Below the pieces are notes generated by a model. The model searched no databases. It saw nothing but the letters and a program-made list of their open reading frames with translations, and had not been told where the DNA came from. Positions 8,328 through 15,497 of a DNA stretch of 64,000 nt are shown piece by piece. The stretch lies in assembly GCF_036226405.1 (NCBI RefSeq), contig NZ_CP108464.1, forward strand, positions 4,464,001-4,528,000, written 5' to 3'. The position numbers and the translations under genes are program-made. This stretch comes from Streptomyces sp. NBC_01260. Its GTDB lineage: Bacteria > Actinomycetota > Actinomycetes > Streptomycetales > Streptomycetaceae. Numbering within the stretch: the stretch's first letter is position 1; every line of letters starts with the position of its first letter.

Positions 8328-9013
8328 CCGCCGGCCTGGACACCCCGGACCGGCGCGGGCGCACCGGCCTGGACCGGCACGGCCGGGACCTGACCGGCAA
8401 CCCTCGGGTGCGCGTCAGGGATGTGGAGGTGCTCTCCTGCGACTGGTACGTCCTGCGCCGGACGACCTTCGACTACCAGCACAGCGACGGGCACTGGAGC
8501 CGGGAGCAGCGCGAGACGTACGACCGGGGCGACGGCGCCACGATCCTGCTCCACAACACCGAACGCCGCACCGTGCTGCTGACCCGGCAGTTCCGTCTGC
8601 CCGCGTACGTGAACGGGCACCCCGACGGAATGCTGGTCGAGGCCGCCGCCGGGCTGCTGGACGGTGACGCCCCGGAGGAGGCCATCCGCAGGGAGGCGGC
8701 CGAGGAGACCGGGTACGTCATCGGTGTCCCCGAGCCGGTGTTCACCGTCTACATGAGCCCGGGGTCGGTCACCGAACGCCTGCACTTCTACGCCGCTCCG
8801 TACGATCCCGTGTCCGCGGTGGCCGACGAGTACGGGCACGGGGTCGCCGAGGAGGGTGAGGACATCGCGACCGTGGAACTCCCCTTCGACGAGGCGCTCG
8901 CGATGATCCGCAGCGGGGACATCGCCGATGCCAAAACCATCATGCTGCTCCAGTGGGCGGCCCTGGACGGACCGTACGGGCACCCCGGTCCGCCCTCTTC
9001 ACCTGTCCCGTAA
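8324..9013 (+). CDS. Nudix hydrolase, GDP-mannose/ADP-ribose pyrophosphatase-like
   Basis: A 229-residue protein. The Nudix box lies around residues 110-132 (AAGLLDGDAPEEAI then RREAAEETGYV) and keeps the REx2EE metal-binding core. A preceding beta-rich N-terminal domain and the phrase LTRQFRLPAYVNGHPDGMLVE resemble NudK/ADP-ribose pyrophosphatase enzymes, which cleave nucleoside diphosphates linked to a sugar. The GTG start overlaps the preceding stop codon. Third gene of the DeoR-led operon. Substrate specificity is inferred from family resemblance alone. Confidence 0.85.
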   Translation: MTAGLDTPDRRGRTGLDRHGRDLTGNPRVRVRDVEVLSCDWYVLRRTTFDYQHSDGHWSREQRETYDRGDGATILLHNTERRTVLLTRQFRLPAYVNGHPDGMLVEAAAGLLDGDAPEEAIRREAAEETGYVIGVPEPVFTVYMSPGSVTERLHFYAAPYDPVSAVADEYGHGVAEEGEDIATVELPFDEALAMIRSGDIADAKTIMLLQWAALDGPYGHPGPPSSPVP

Positions 9014-9241
9014 GCGGATTGAGTCCGCGCCACCACCGTCCGCCCCTGCTCGCGCACGAGGGCCGCGACGCCGTCACCACCCGCGGTCGCGGTCACCGCG
9101 GGCGTGCAGCCACCGGCCATCTACCGCATGTTCGGCGACACGGGCGGGCTGCTCGACGTACGTCACCCCCCCCTCAACAACACGTCCGGGTACGGGACAT
9201 GAGATCCCCGCACCCGGACGAATGCCCATGTGCGGGCTGCG

Positions 9242-10864
9242 TCAGCCGCGCCCGCCGTTGTCACGCTCGAAGGCGGCGAAGGCCGCCTCCTGGCGCCACT
9301 GCGTCGCCGCCTTCGGGCTGGCGGCGAGATAGCGGGAGCAGCGCGGGCTCGGCCGCCCGGTGCCGGGCCGGTCGCTGCGGCAGGCGGGGACCAGCTGGTA
9401 GCCGGAGGGGGCGGAGCCGGCGGCCCACAGGCTGCGGCCGTCGCGGAACGCGTACTCCAGCGAGGCGCGGGCCAGGTCCTTCAGCTCGGTATAGCTGAGG
9501 CCGTAGGTCTTGGCGGCGTACTGGTACTCGTGGCTGATGTTGATCCGCGAGACCCCCGGGTCGTCGGTGGCCAGGACCACCGGGACGCCGTAGCGACGGT
9601 AGGCGTTGAACGGGTGGTCGTTGCCCGCGATACCGAGGATCTGCTTGTTGCTGGAGAAGGGCACCTCGACCGCGACCTTGCGCTGCGCCATCGTCCGGGC
9701 GAGCTGCCGCCAGTTGTCCTCGTGGACCAGGTCCACACCGTGTCCGATGCGCTCGGAACCGGCGACGAGTACGGCCTCGCGGATGTGGAAGGTCAGATCC
9801 TCGGGCTTGACCAGGCCAGGGGCCAGCTCACCGGCGTGCAGGGTGAGGTGGGAGCCCGGGTACTCGCCGTGCAGGTACTTCAGCATCCGTATCTGGAGCC
9901 GGTAGTTGGCCAGCGCGCTCTCCCCGTCCTCGGGTTGTACGAGGTTGACCGCGACGAACCTCGGGTCGCGCTCCGCCAGCCTCATCCCGACCGCGATCTG
10001 GGTGAACACCCGTGCCGGGGTGCTGCCCCGGGAGACCTGGGAGATCCACCTGACGGGCAGTCGGCAGCCCGGATCGGGGCGCGCGGTGTCGCAGTGCGCG
10101 GTCGCCCGGAACTGGACGTCGGCGGCATCGGCCTCCGCGACCGCCTCGTCGACGACCCGGTCGAGCTGCCCGCCGGCCAGGAGCTTGCGGTGGAAGGCGG
10201 CCAGATCGGCGTCGTAGCCCACTTTGTCGGCAAGCTTCTTGGCGCTGTCGGAGGCCGGGGTGACCATGGTCTCCAGATAGAACTGGTTCTGCTCGACCAC
10301 GGTGTCGGCCACATTGGCGAGGAGCTTGCCGCGGTCCCAGGTCGCCAGGCTGAACTTGCCGAAGGTGTCGAAGAAGTGGTCGTGCCCGGACTGATCGGCG
10401 GGGAAGTCCTGCATGGACCAGGCCCTGATGATCTGCTGCCGGAAGGCGGCGTCCGTCCGTGCATCGGACGCGGGCCTGGTGCCCGACCCGCACGGCGGCG
10501 CCACAGCCGTCATCGTCGCGTCGATGCAGAGGCCCCTCTCGATCGCGAGCTTGATCAGGTACTCGGTCGTGGCCGCGCCCGACAAGTGGTTGTGGAGGTC
10601 ACCCCCCTTGGGCAGATCCCTGAAGAAGGCCTTCAGCCGCGCGGGCCTGTTCCGCAGCGAACCGAGGTACGCGGCGGTCCTGCGTTCGGCCGCGGTCACC
10701 ACGCGGGGCGAGGCCTGCCCGGCGCTCTGCGGCGACGCGTCGTGCGCGGGCGCGGACGCGGCAGCGGCCGGGAACGACGGGAGCAGGGTCAGCACGGTGA
10801 GTGCGCCGATCCCGGCCAGGAGGCGGGACTTGGGACGGTGTTCCGTCCGGATTGTTGAGATCAC
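9242..10864 (-). CDS. secreted adenosine deaminase family protein
   Basis: A 540-residue preprotein. A positively charged N-terminus and hydrophobic segment ending in FPAAAASA form a signal peptide (about residues 1-37). The catalytic domain shows the adenosine deaminase zinc and active-site set: DLHNHLSG (His-x-His), HAGEL, RIGHGVDL and VVLATDDPGVSR. Export suggests scavenging of extracellular adenosine, or an ADGF-like role. The GTG at 10864 is chosen because it places the signal peptide at the N-terminus; no strong ribosome binding site is visible. A palindrome and 12-bp repeats lie 60-140 bases upstream. It converges on the Nudix operon and diverges from metG. Confidence 0.88.
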   Translation of the reverse strand: MISTIRTEHRPKSRLLAGIGALTVLTLLPSFPAAAASAPAHDASPQSAGQASPRVVTAAERRTAAYLGSLRNRPARLKAFFRDLPKGGDLHNHLSGAATTEYLIKLAIERGLCIDATMTAVAPPCGSGTRPASDARTDAAFRQQIIRAWSMQDFPADQSGHDHFFDTFGKFSLATWDRGKLLANVADTVVEQNQFYLETMVTPASDSAKKLADKVGYDADLAAFHRKLLAGGQLDRVVDEAVAEADAADVQFRATAHCDTARPDPGCRLPVRWISQVSRGSTPARVFTQIAVGMRLAERDPRFVAVNLVQPEDGESALANYRLQIRMLKYLHGEYPGSHLTLHAGELAPGLVKPEDLTFHIREAVLVAGSERIGHGVDLVHEDNWRQLARTMAQRKVAVEVPFSSNKQILGIAGNDHPFNAYRRYGVPVVLATDDPGVSRINISHEYQYAAKTYGLSYTELKDLARASLEYAFRDGRSLWAAGSAPSGYQLVPACRSDRPGTGRPSPRCSRYLAASPKAATQWRQEAAFAAFERDNGGRG

Positions 10865-10927
10865 GGCCGAATGATCGCGTCCGAGGAGGTATTTTTCACC
10901 CAAACCACATCTATGGCCTGAAACCTC

Positions 10928-11000
10928 CACTCGATCGAGTGCTTGACCGGCCGCACGACATGTCGCGTGGCATGCCGCGCGACGTACCACGTGACATGCC
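10928..11000. promoter_or_regulatory. palindrome and 12-bp repeat cluster between adenosine deaminase gene and metG
   Basis: CACTCGATCGAGTG at 10928-10941 is a perfect 14-bp palindrome. At 10958-11000 three and a half 12-bp units follow (ACATGTCGCGTG, GCATGCCGCGCG, ACGTACCACGTG, ACATGCC), each built on a CATG or ACGT core. The rest of the 454-bp gap between the two divergent genes has no coding potential that I trust. An operator array for the deaminase gene is an inference. Confidence 0.5.
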
Positions 11001-11318
11001 AACGCCGGCCGCGCGACCAGCGACCGAATCGGCAGGTCCTGCCGCTCGTTGATCGCGTCTTCCATCGGCGGCGGACTCGTCCGCGTCCGAGAAGTTGAGC
11101 GGAAGGCGGCAGCGGCCCAGGCGCACCGCCTCGGCCGAGGGGCAAACGGCTCGTCGGCGTGGCAGCCGGGTGCCATACGGTTGCGGCGCCTTGCGGATCA
11201 GGCCGTCACCGCGTGTGACACGGTTGAGTGGCCCGAGCGGTCGCGTCCGCCGCACACCTTTCCGGCCTCGCCGTGGCACCGTCGTCGGCGCCGTACGCAC
11301 GAAATGGAGCATCCGAGG

Positions 11319-13040
11319 ATGGCTCGACACCTGGTCACCAGCGCGCTTCCCTACATCAACGGGATCAAGCATCTGGGCAACATGGCCGGGTCGATGCTTC
11401 CGGCGGACGTGTACTCCCGGTACCTCCGTCGGCGCGGTCACGACGTCCTGTACATCTGCGCCACCGATGAGCACGGGACGCCGGCCGAACTGGCGGCCAA
11501 GGCCGCCGGGATGTCGGTGGCGGAGTTCTGCGCGCAGGCCCATGACGCGCAGAAGGCCGTGTACGACGGGTTCCAGCTGGCCTTCGACTACTTCGGCCGC
11601 AGCTCCTCGCGGCAGAACGCCGAGATCACCCAGCACTTCGCGCGCAGGCTGCACGGACACGGGTTCATCGAGGAGCGGGCGGTCCGCCAGGTGTACTCGC
11701 CGGTCGACGGCCGCTTCCTGCCGGACCGCTACATCGAGGGCACCTGCCCGCACTGCGGCTACGACAGGGCCCGCGGCGACCAGTGCGAGAACTGCACCCG
11801 CGTCCTGGACCCGACCGACCTGCTGAACCCGCGCTCGGCGATCAGCGGCTCCACGGAGCTGGAGGTCCGCGAGACCACGCACCTGTTCCTGCTCCAGTCC
11901 AGGCTCCAGGACGAGGTCGAAGCGTGGGTGGCCCGGCACGAGGAGCAGTGGCCGCAGCTTTCTTCGTCCATCGCCCGCAAATGGCTGACCGAGGGCCTGC
12001 AGGACCGCGCCATCACCCGCGACCTGGACTGGGGTGTCCCGGTCCCGGCCGACACCTGGCCGGAGCTCGCGGCCGAGGGCAAGGTCTTCTACGTCTGGTT
12101 CGACGCCCCGATCGAGTACATCGGCGCGACGAAGGAGTGGTCGGACGCCGCCCCGGACGGTGAGAGCCGCGACTGGAAGTCGTGGTGGTACGAGGCCGAC
12201 GACACCGTCCGCTACACGCAGTTCATGGCCAAGGACAACGTCCCGTTCCACACGGTGATGTTCCCGGCCACGGAGCTCGGTGTCCGCGAGCCCTGGAAGA
12301 AGGTCGACGTCGTCAAGGGCTTCAACTGGCTGACGTACTACGGCGGCAAGTTCTCCACCTCCCAGCAGCGGGGCATCTTCACCGACGCGGCCCTGGAGAC
12401 ACTGCCGGCCGACTACTGGCGGTACTTCCTGATCGCCAACGCCCCCGAGTCCGACGACTCCTCCTTCACCTGGGAGCACTTCGCCGCCACGGTAAACAAG
12501 GACCTGGCCGACACGCTCGGTAACTTCGTCAACCGCGTGCTGTCCTTCTCCCGAAAGAGATTCGGCGACGAGGTCCCGGCCGGCAGCGCCGCCGGTGAGG
12601 CGGAAACGCGCCTGGGCGGTGAGATCGCGCGGCTCCTCGCCGAGTACGAGGAGCACATGGAGGCCCTCCAGTACCGCAAGGCCGCCGCCGCGTTGCGCGC
12701 CCTGTGGTCGGCGGGCAACTCCTACCTGGAGGCGAAGGCCCCCTGGCTGGAGATCAGGACCGACCCGGAGGGTGCGGCCCTGACCCTGCGCACGGCGATG
12801 AACCTCATCCACCTCTACGCGATCGTCTCCGAACCGTTCATCCCGGCCTCGGCCGCCGCCATGCGTGGTGCCTTCGCGCTGGAGAGCGACACCGCGACCT
12901 GGGTGACGGCCGAAGAGGCGAAGTCCCTGGCTTCGGTCCCGGCCGGCACGCCGTTCACCGTCCCGCCGGTCCTCTTCGCGAAGATCACGGAGGAGGACCT
13001 GGAGTCCTACCGTGCGCGCTTCGGCGGATTCGACGCCTGA
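11319..13040 (+). CDS. metG: methionine--tRNA ligase
   Basis: A 573-residue class I aminoacyl-tRNA synthetase that charges tRNA-Met in the cytoplasm. The HIGH-like motif is KHLGN (residues about 16-20) after ALPYING. A zinc knuckle [17 protein letters not shown] (C-x2-C-x9-C-x2-C) lies near residue 150. The KMSKS loop appears as KFSTSQ (about residue 350), the form typical of the long-type MetRS. The C-terminal half is the helical anticodon-binding domain; no extra EMAP domain is present. The ATG at 11319 has GGAG 9 bases upstream; an ATG five codons earlier is less well placed. A strong hairpin terminator follows at 13052. Confidence 0.95.
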   Translation: MARHLVTSALPYINGIKHLGNMAGSMLPADVYSRYLRRRGHDVLYICATDEHGTPAELAAKAAGMSVAEFCAQAHDAQKAVYDGFQLAFDYFGRSSSRQNAEITQHFARRLHGHGFIEERAVRQVYSPVDGRFLPDRYIEGTCPHCGYDRARGDQCENCTRVLDPTDLLNPRSAISGSTELEVRETTHLFLLQSRLQDEVEAWVARHEEQWPQLSSSIARKWLTEGLQDRAITRDLDWGVPVPADTWPELAAEGKVFYVWFDAPIEYIGATKEWSDAAPDGESRDWKSWWYEADDTVRYTQFMAKDNVPFHTVMFPATELGVREPWKKVDVVKGFNWLTYYGGKFSTSQQRGIFTDAALETLPADYWRYFLIANAPESDDSSFTWEHFAATVNKDLADTLGNFVNRVLSFSRKRFGDEVPAGSAAGEAETRLGGEIARLLAEYEEHMEALQYRKAAAALRALWSAGNSYLEAKAPWLEIRTDPEGAALTLRTAMNLIHLYAIVSEPFIPASAAAMRGAFALESDTATWVTAEEAKSLASVPAGTPFTVPPVLFAKITEEDLESYRARFGGFDA

Positions 13041-13051
13041 CTGCGTCTTTG

Positions 13052-13092
13052 GCGCCCGTACCGACTGCGGCTTCGTCCGACGGTACGGGCGC
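13052..13092 (+). terminator. metG terminator hairpin
   Basis: Arms GCGCCCGTACCG (13052-13063) and CGGTACGGGCGC (13081-13092) pair perfectly, with a 17-base loop, starting 12 bases after the metG stop codon. Confidence 0.85.
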
Positions 13093-13188
13093 GGAAGCTC
13101 CCAGCCGGTTCATGTCGGCTCGGACTCAACCAGGGTGGTGGGCTACGTGGGTGCCGGTCTGCTTACCTGCTGCACTGGCCCGTAGTGC

Positions 13189-13395
13189 TCAGGCCACGGC
13201 CGGGCTCGCCCCATGGCGTTCGTAGAGCCGTTTTACCTGCGTAATCCAGAACTCGAACTTCTCGTCTGCGGATGCACTCATAGGCAGAAGCCGGAGGTCT
13301 TTGGCCAGCTGGTAGAAACCGGATCCGGCATCGTTGGCACCCAGGTAGTTCACCAGTGCTCCCAAACGGCTCCCAAGATGGCCCCCGGAAACCAC
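13189..13395 (-). CDS. small hypothetical protein beside tRNA-Pro, possible mobile-element remnant
   Basis: A 68-residue frame from a GTG at 13395. The middle (NYLGANDAGSGFYQLAKDL, then a KFEFWITQVKRLYERHG helix) looks like real protein, and its codon use is less G/C-rich in third positions than neighbouring genes. I do not recognise a family. It lies directly downstream of the tRNA-Pro gene and its terminator, the usual attachment side for integrative elements, so it may be what remains of one. It has no ribosome binding site, and its start abuts the tRNA terminator, so expression is doubtful. Confidence 0.4.
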   Translation of the reverse strand: MVSGGHLGSRLGALVNYLGANDAGSGFYQLAKDLRLLPMSASADEKFEFWITQVKRLYERHGASPAVA

Positions 13396-13397
13396 TC

Positions 13398-13430
13398 AGG
13401 GGCCTGATCCACTGAGTGGATCAGGCCCCT
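13398..13430 (-). terminator. tRNA-Pro terminator
   Basis: AGGGGCCTGATCCACT (13398-13413) and AGTGGATCAGGCCCCT (13415-13430) are perfect 16-bp arms around one base, 19 bases past the tRNA 3' end on the minus strand. Confidence 0.85.
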
Positions 13431-13448
13431 GACCTGGTCTTACGGCTG

Positions 13449-13522
13449 TCGGGGTGGCGGGATTTGAACCCACGACCTCTTCGTCCCGAACGAAGCGCGC
13501 TGCCAAGCTGCGCTACACCCCG
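13449..13522 (-). tRNA. tRNA-Pro (anticodon CGG)
   Basis: Read on the minus strand, the 74 nt fold into a full cloverleaf. The acceptor stem is CGGGGTG with CACCCCG and discriminator A; the D arm follows GTAGCGCAGC; the anticodon stem CTTCG/CGAAG closes loop TTCGGGA; the T arm contains GGTTCAAATCC. The anticodon CGG (positions 13488-13486) reads CCG, a frequent proline codon in high-GC genomes. CCA is not encoded. A strong terminator follows. Confidence 0.97.
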
Positions 13523-13706
13523 ATCGTCGTCGGTGTCCCGGCGACATCGATTACTTTAGCCCACCGGCGGCCGGAGACGAAATCCGGTTTTTGTGCCGAT
13601 CGGGGTGCGGGTGAGGGGTACCAGGGTGGGGTACGTCGGAAGGGTGCGGACGAAGGGCTCGGCCGAGGGGGTGTGAAGGCCTCGGGTGAAGGCCTCGGGT
13701 GAGGGC

Positions 13707-14648
13707 CTACGCGTCCCGGGCCGTCAGGGTCAGCAGGGTCGCCTCGGGGGGGCAGGCGAAGCGGACCGGGGTGTAGCGGTTGGTGCCGCAGCCGGCCGAG
13801 ACGTGGAGGTAGGCGCGGTTGCCGTCGACGGAGTGGGAGGAGAGTCCCTTCACGCGGTCCGTGTCCAGGTCGCAGTTGGTGACCAGGGCTCCGTAGAAGG
13901 GGATGCAGAGCTGGCCGCCGTGGGTGTGGCCGGCCAGGATCAGCGGGTAGCCGTCCGAGGTGAAGGCGTCCAGGGAACGCAGGTAGGGGGCGTGGACCAC
14001 GCCGATGGAGAGATCGGCGCCCGACTCGGGGCCGCCTGCGACCTCCGCGTAGCGGTCGCGCTTGATGTGCGGGTCGTCGAGGCCGGTGAAGGCGAGCTCC
14101 AGGCCGTCGAGCTTGAGGCGGCCGCGGGTGTTGGAGAGGTTCAGCCAGCCCGCCTCGTCGAAGGCGTCCCGCATCGGTTCCCACGGGTTGTGGACGACGC
14201 CGACCGCCGGGGCGTTCCCGTTGAGGCCGTGCTTGCCCGCGGTCTTCTCGAAGAGGTAGCGGGCGGGGTTGCGGAGCTTGGGACCGTAGTAGTCGTTGGA
14301 GCCGAACACGTACACACCCGGGAGCTCCATCAGCGGTCCGAGCGCGTCGAGCAGCTCCGGGACGGCCTCCGGGTCGGAGAGGTTGTCGCCGGTGTTCACG
14401 ACGAAGTCCGGGCGCAGTCCGGCCAGGGACTGCAGCCAGGCACGCTTCTTGCGCTGGCCGCTCACCATGTGCACGTCGGAGACCTGCAGGACGCGCAACG
14501 GACGTGCTCCGTGCGGGAGTACGGGGATCGTGACCCTTCGCAGGCGGAACGAGCGGGCCTCGAATCCGGCCGCGTAGGCGAGGCCGACGGCGCCGGCCGC
14601 GGCGGTGACCGCCGTGATTTTCAGGGGTACTCCGTAGCGTGCGCGCAT
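13707..14648 (-). CDS. membrane-anchored metallophosphoesterase
   Basis: A 313-residue protein with an N-terminal hydrophobic segment (about residues 8-28) followed by a calcineurin-like phosphoesterase domain. The metal-binding motifs are SDVHMV (DxH), NTGDN (GDx), GSNDYY in place of the usual GNHD, HAP, and GHTHGGQL (GHxH). The order matches YkuE-like enzymes, some of which act on envelope lipids such as UDP-sugars or phospholipids. The anchor suggests the active site faces outward. The ATG at 14648 lies 79 bp from the divergent YqeY gene. The Asn-His to Ser-Asn change in motif III is recurrent in this subfamily in my recollection. Confidence 0.88.
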   Translation of the reverse strand: MRARYGVPLKITAVTAAAGAVGLAYAAGFEARSFRLRRVTIPVLPHGARPLRVLQVSDVHMVSGQRKKRAWLQSLAGLRPDFVVNTGDNLSDPEAVPELLDALGPLMELPGVYVFGSNDYYGPKLRNPARYLFEKTAGKHGLNGNAPAVGVVHNPWEPMRDAFDEAGWLNLSNTRGRLKLDGLELAFTGLDDPHIKRDRYAEVAGGPESGADLSIGVVHAPYLRSLDAFTSDGYPLILAGHTHGGQLCIPFYGALVTNCDLDTDRVKGLSSHSVDGNRAYLHVSAGCGTNRYTPVRFACPPEATLLTLTARDA

Positions 14649-14727
14649 GGGTCCATCGTCGCAGACCGTGCGTGCCGACAGGAAAACCGGCGGGCGGCGG
14701 GCACCCCGCACCTGCCACAATCACCAC

Positions 14728-15192
14728 ATGACCACGCTCAAGTCCAAGCTCAAGGAAGACCTCACCACGGCCATGAAGGCGCGCGACGAGCTGACCTCGT
14801 CCACGCTCCGGCTGACCCTCACCGCGATCACCAAGGAGGAGGTCAGCGGCAAGTCGGCCCGAGAACTCTCCGACGACGAGGTGCAGAAGGTGATCGCCAA
14901 GGAGGCGAAGAAGCGCCGTGAGGCGGCCGAGGCCTTTTCCCAGGGCGGCCGGACTGAGCAGGCCGAGCGGGAGAAGAAGGAGGGCGAGCTGCTCGACGCC
15001 TACCTCCCGCAGCAGCTGGGCGACGACGAGCTGGCCGCGATCGTGGCCTCCGCCGTCGATGAGGCGAAGGCCGGCGGCGCCGAGGGGCCCCGTGCGATGG
15101 GCGCCGTGATGAAGATCGTGAACCCGAAGGTCGCGGGGCGTGCGGAGGGCGGCCGGGTGGCCGCCGAGGTCAAGAAGCTCCTCGCGGGCTGA
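14728..15192 (+). CDS. GatB/YqeY domain protein
   Basis: A 154-residue protein of the YqeY family. The N-terminal helices (TLKSKLKEDLTTAMKARDE, STLRLTLTAI) and the C-terminal DAYLPQQLGDDEL...MGAVMKIVNPKVAGRAEGGRV segment match the tail domain of GatB amidotransferases. Free-standing YqeY proteins bind tRNA-like substrates or act in unknown ways. The sequence shows no catalytic residues. The ATG has no strong ribosome binding site. It shares a short divergent promoter region with the metallophosphoesterase gene and is followed by repeats and a long terminator. Confidence 0.9.
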   Translation: MTTLKSKLKEDLTTAMKARDELTSSTLRLTLTAITKEEVSGKSARELSDDEVQKVIAKEAKKRREAAEAFSQGGRTEQAEREKKEGELLDAYLPQQLGDDELAAIVASAVDEAKAGGAEGPRAMGAVMKIVNPKVAGRAEGGRVAAEVKKLLAG

Positions 15193-15214
15193 GGCCGCGG
15201 GAGTCATCCGGCAG

Positions 15215-15300
15215 GTCGGTGGGCCGCCCCCGGCGGGTCGGTGGGCCGCCCCCGGCGGGTCGGTGGGCCGCCCCCGGCGGGTCGGTGGGCCGCCCTCGGT
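15215..15300. repeat. 22-bp tandem repeat array
   Basis: About 3.9 copies of GTCGGTGGGCCGCCCCCGGC plus GG start at 15215, 15237, 15259 and 15281. The first three are identical; the last decays after 16 bases. The array lies 22 bases downstream of the YqeY gene. The unit can fold on itself (GGGCC/GGCCC). Confidence 0.9.
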
Positions 15301-15382
15301 AGTGGGCCGCTCGGCAGGCCGACGAGCCGTCCGGCAGGTCGGTGAGGCGCGGTGGCTCCGTAGCACCGTGGCCGGTCAAGGA

Positions 15383-15416
15383 CCGTAGACACGAAACTGC
15401 CGTAGATATGAAACTG
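15383..15416. repeat. 17-bp direct repeats before terminator
   Basis: CCGTAGACACGAAACTG (15383) and CCGTAGATATGAAACTG (15400) are adjacent. A third, decayed copy (CCGTGGACATGAGGGTG at 15417) runs into the terminator stem. Confidence 0.8.
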
Positions 15417-15421
15417 CCGTG

Positions 15422-15470
15422 GACATGAGGGTGGGGCGCTCCCGGACCGGGAGCGCCCCACCCTCATGTC
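15422..15470. terminator. very long bidirectional terminator hairpin
   Basis: Two 24-base arms (15422-15445 and 15447-15470) pair perfectly around a single A; the core is GGGGCGCTCCCGG-A-CCGGGAGCGCCCC. It lies between the convergent YqeY and PBP genes and can serve both. Confidence 0.9.
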
Positions 15471-15497
15471 TACGGCGGCGGCAGTGGCAGGAGCAGG

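Noticed and set aside
15215..15300. CRISPR array
   Set aside because: The 22-bp units are directly adjacent without spacers, and no cas genes are in the window.
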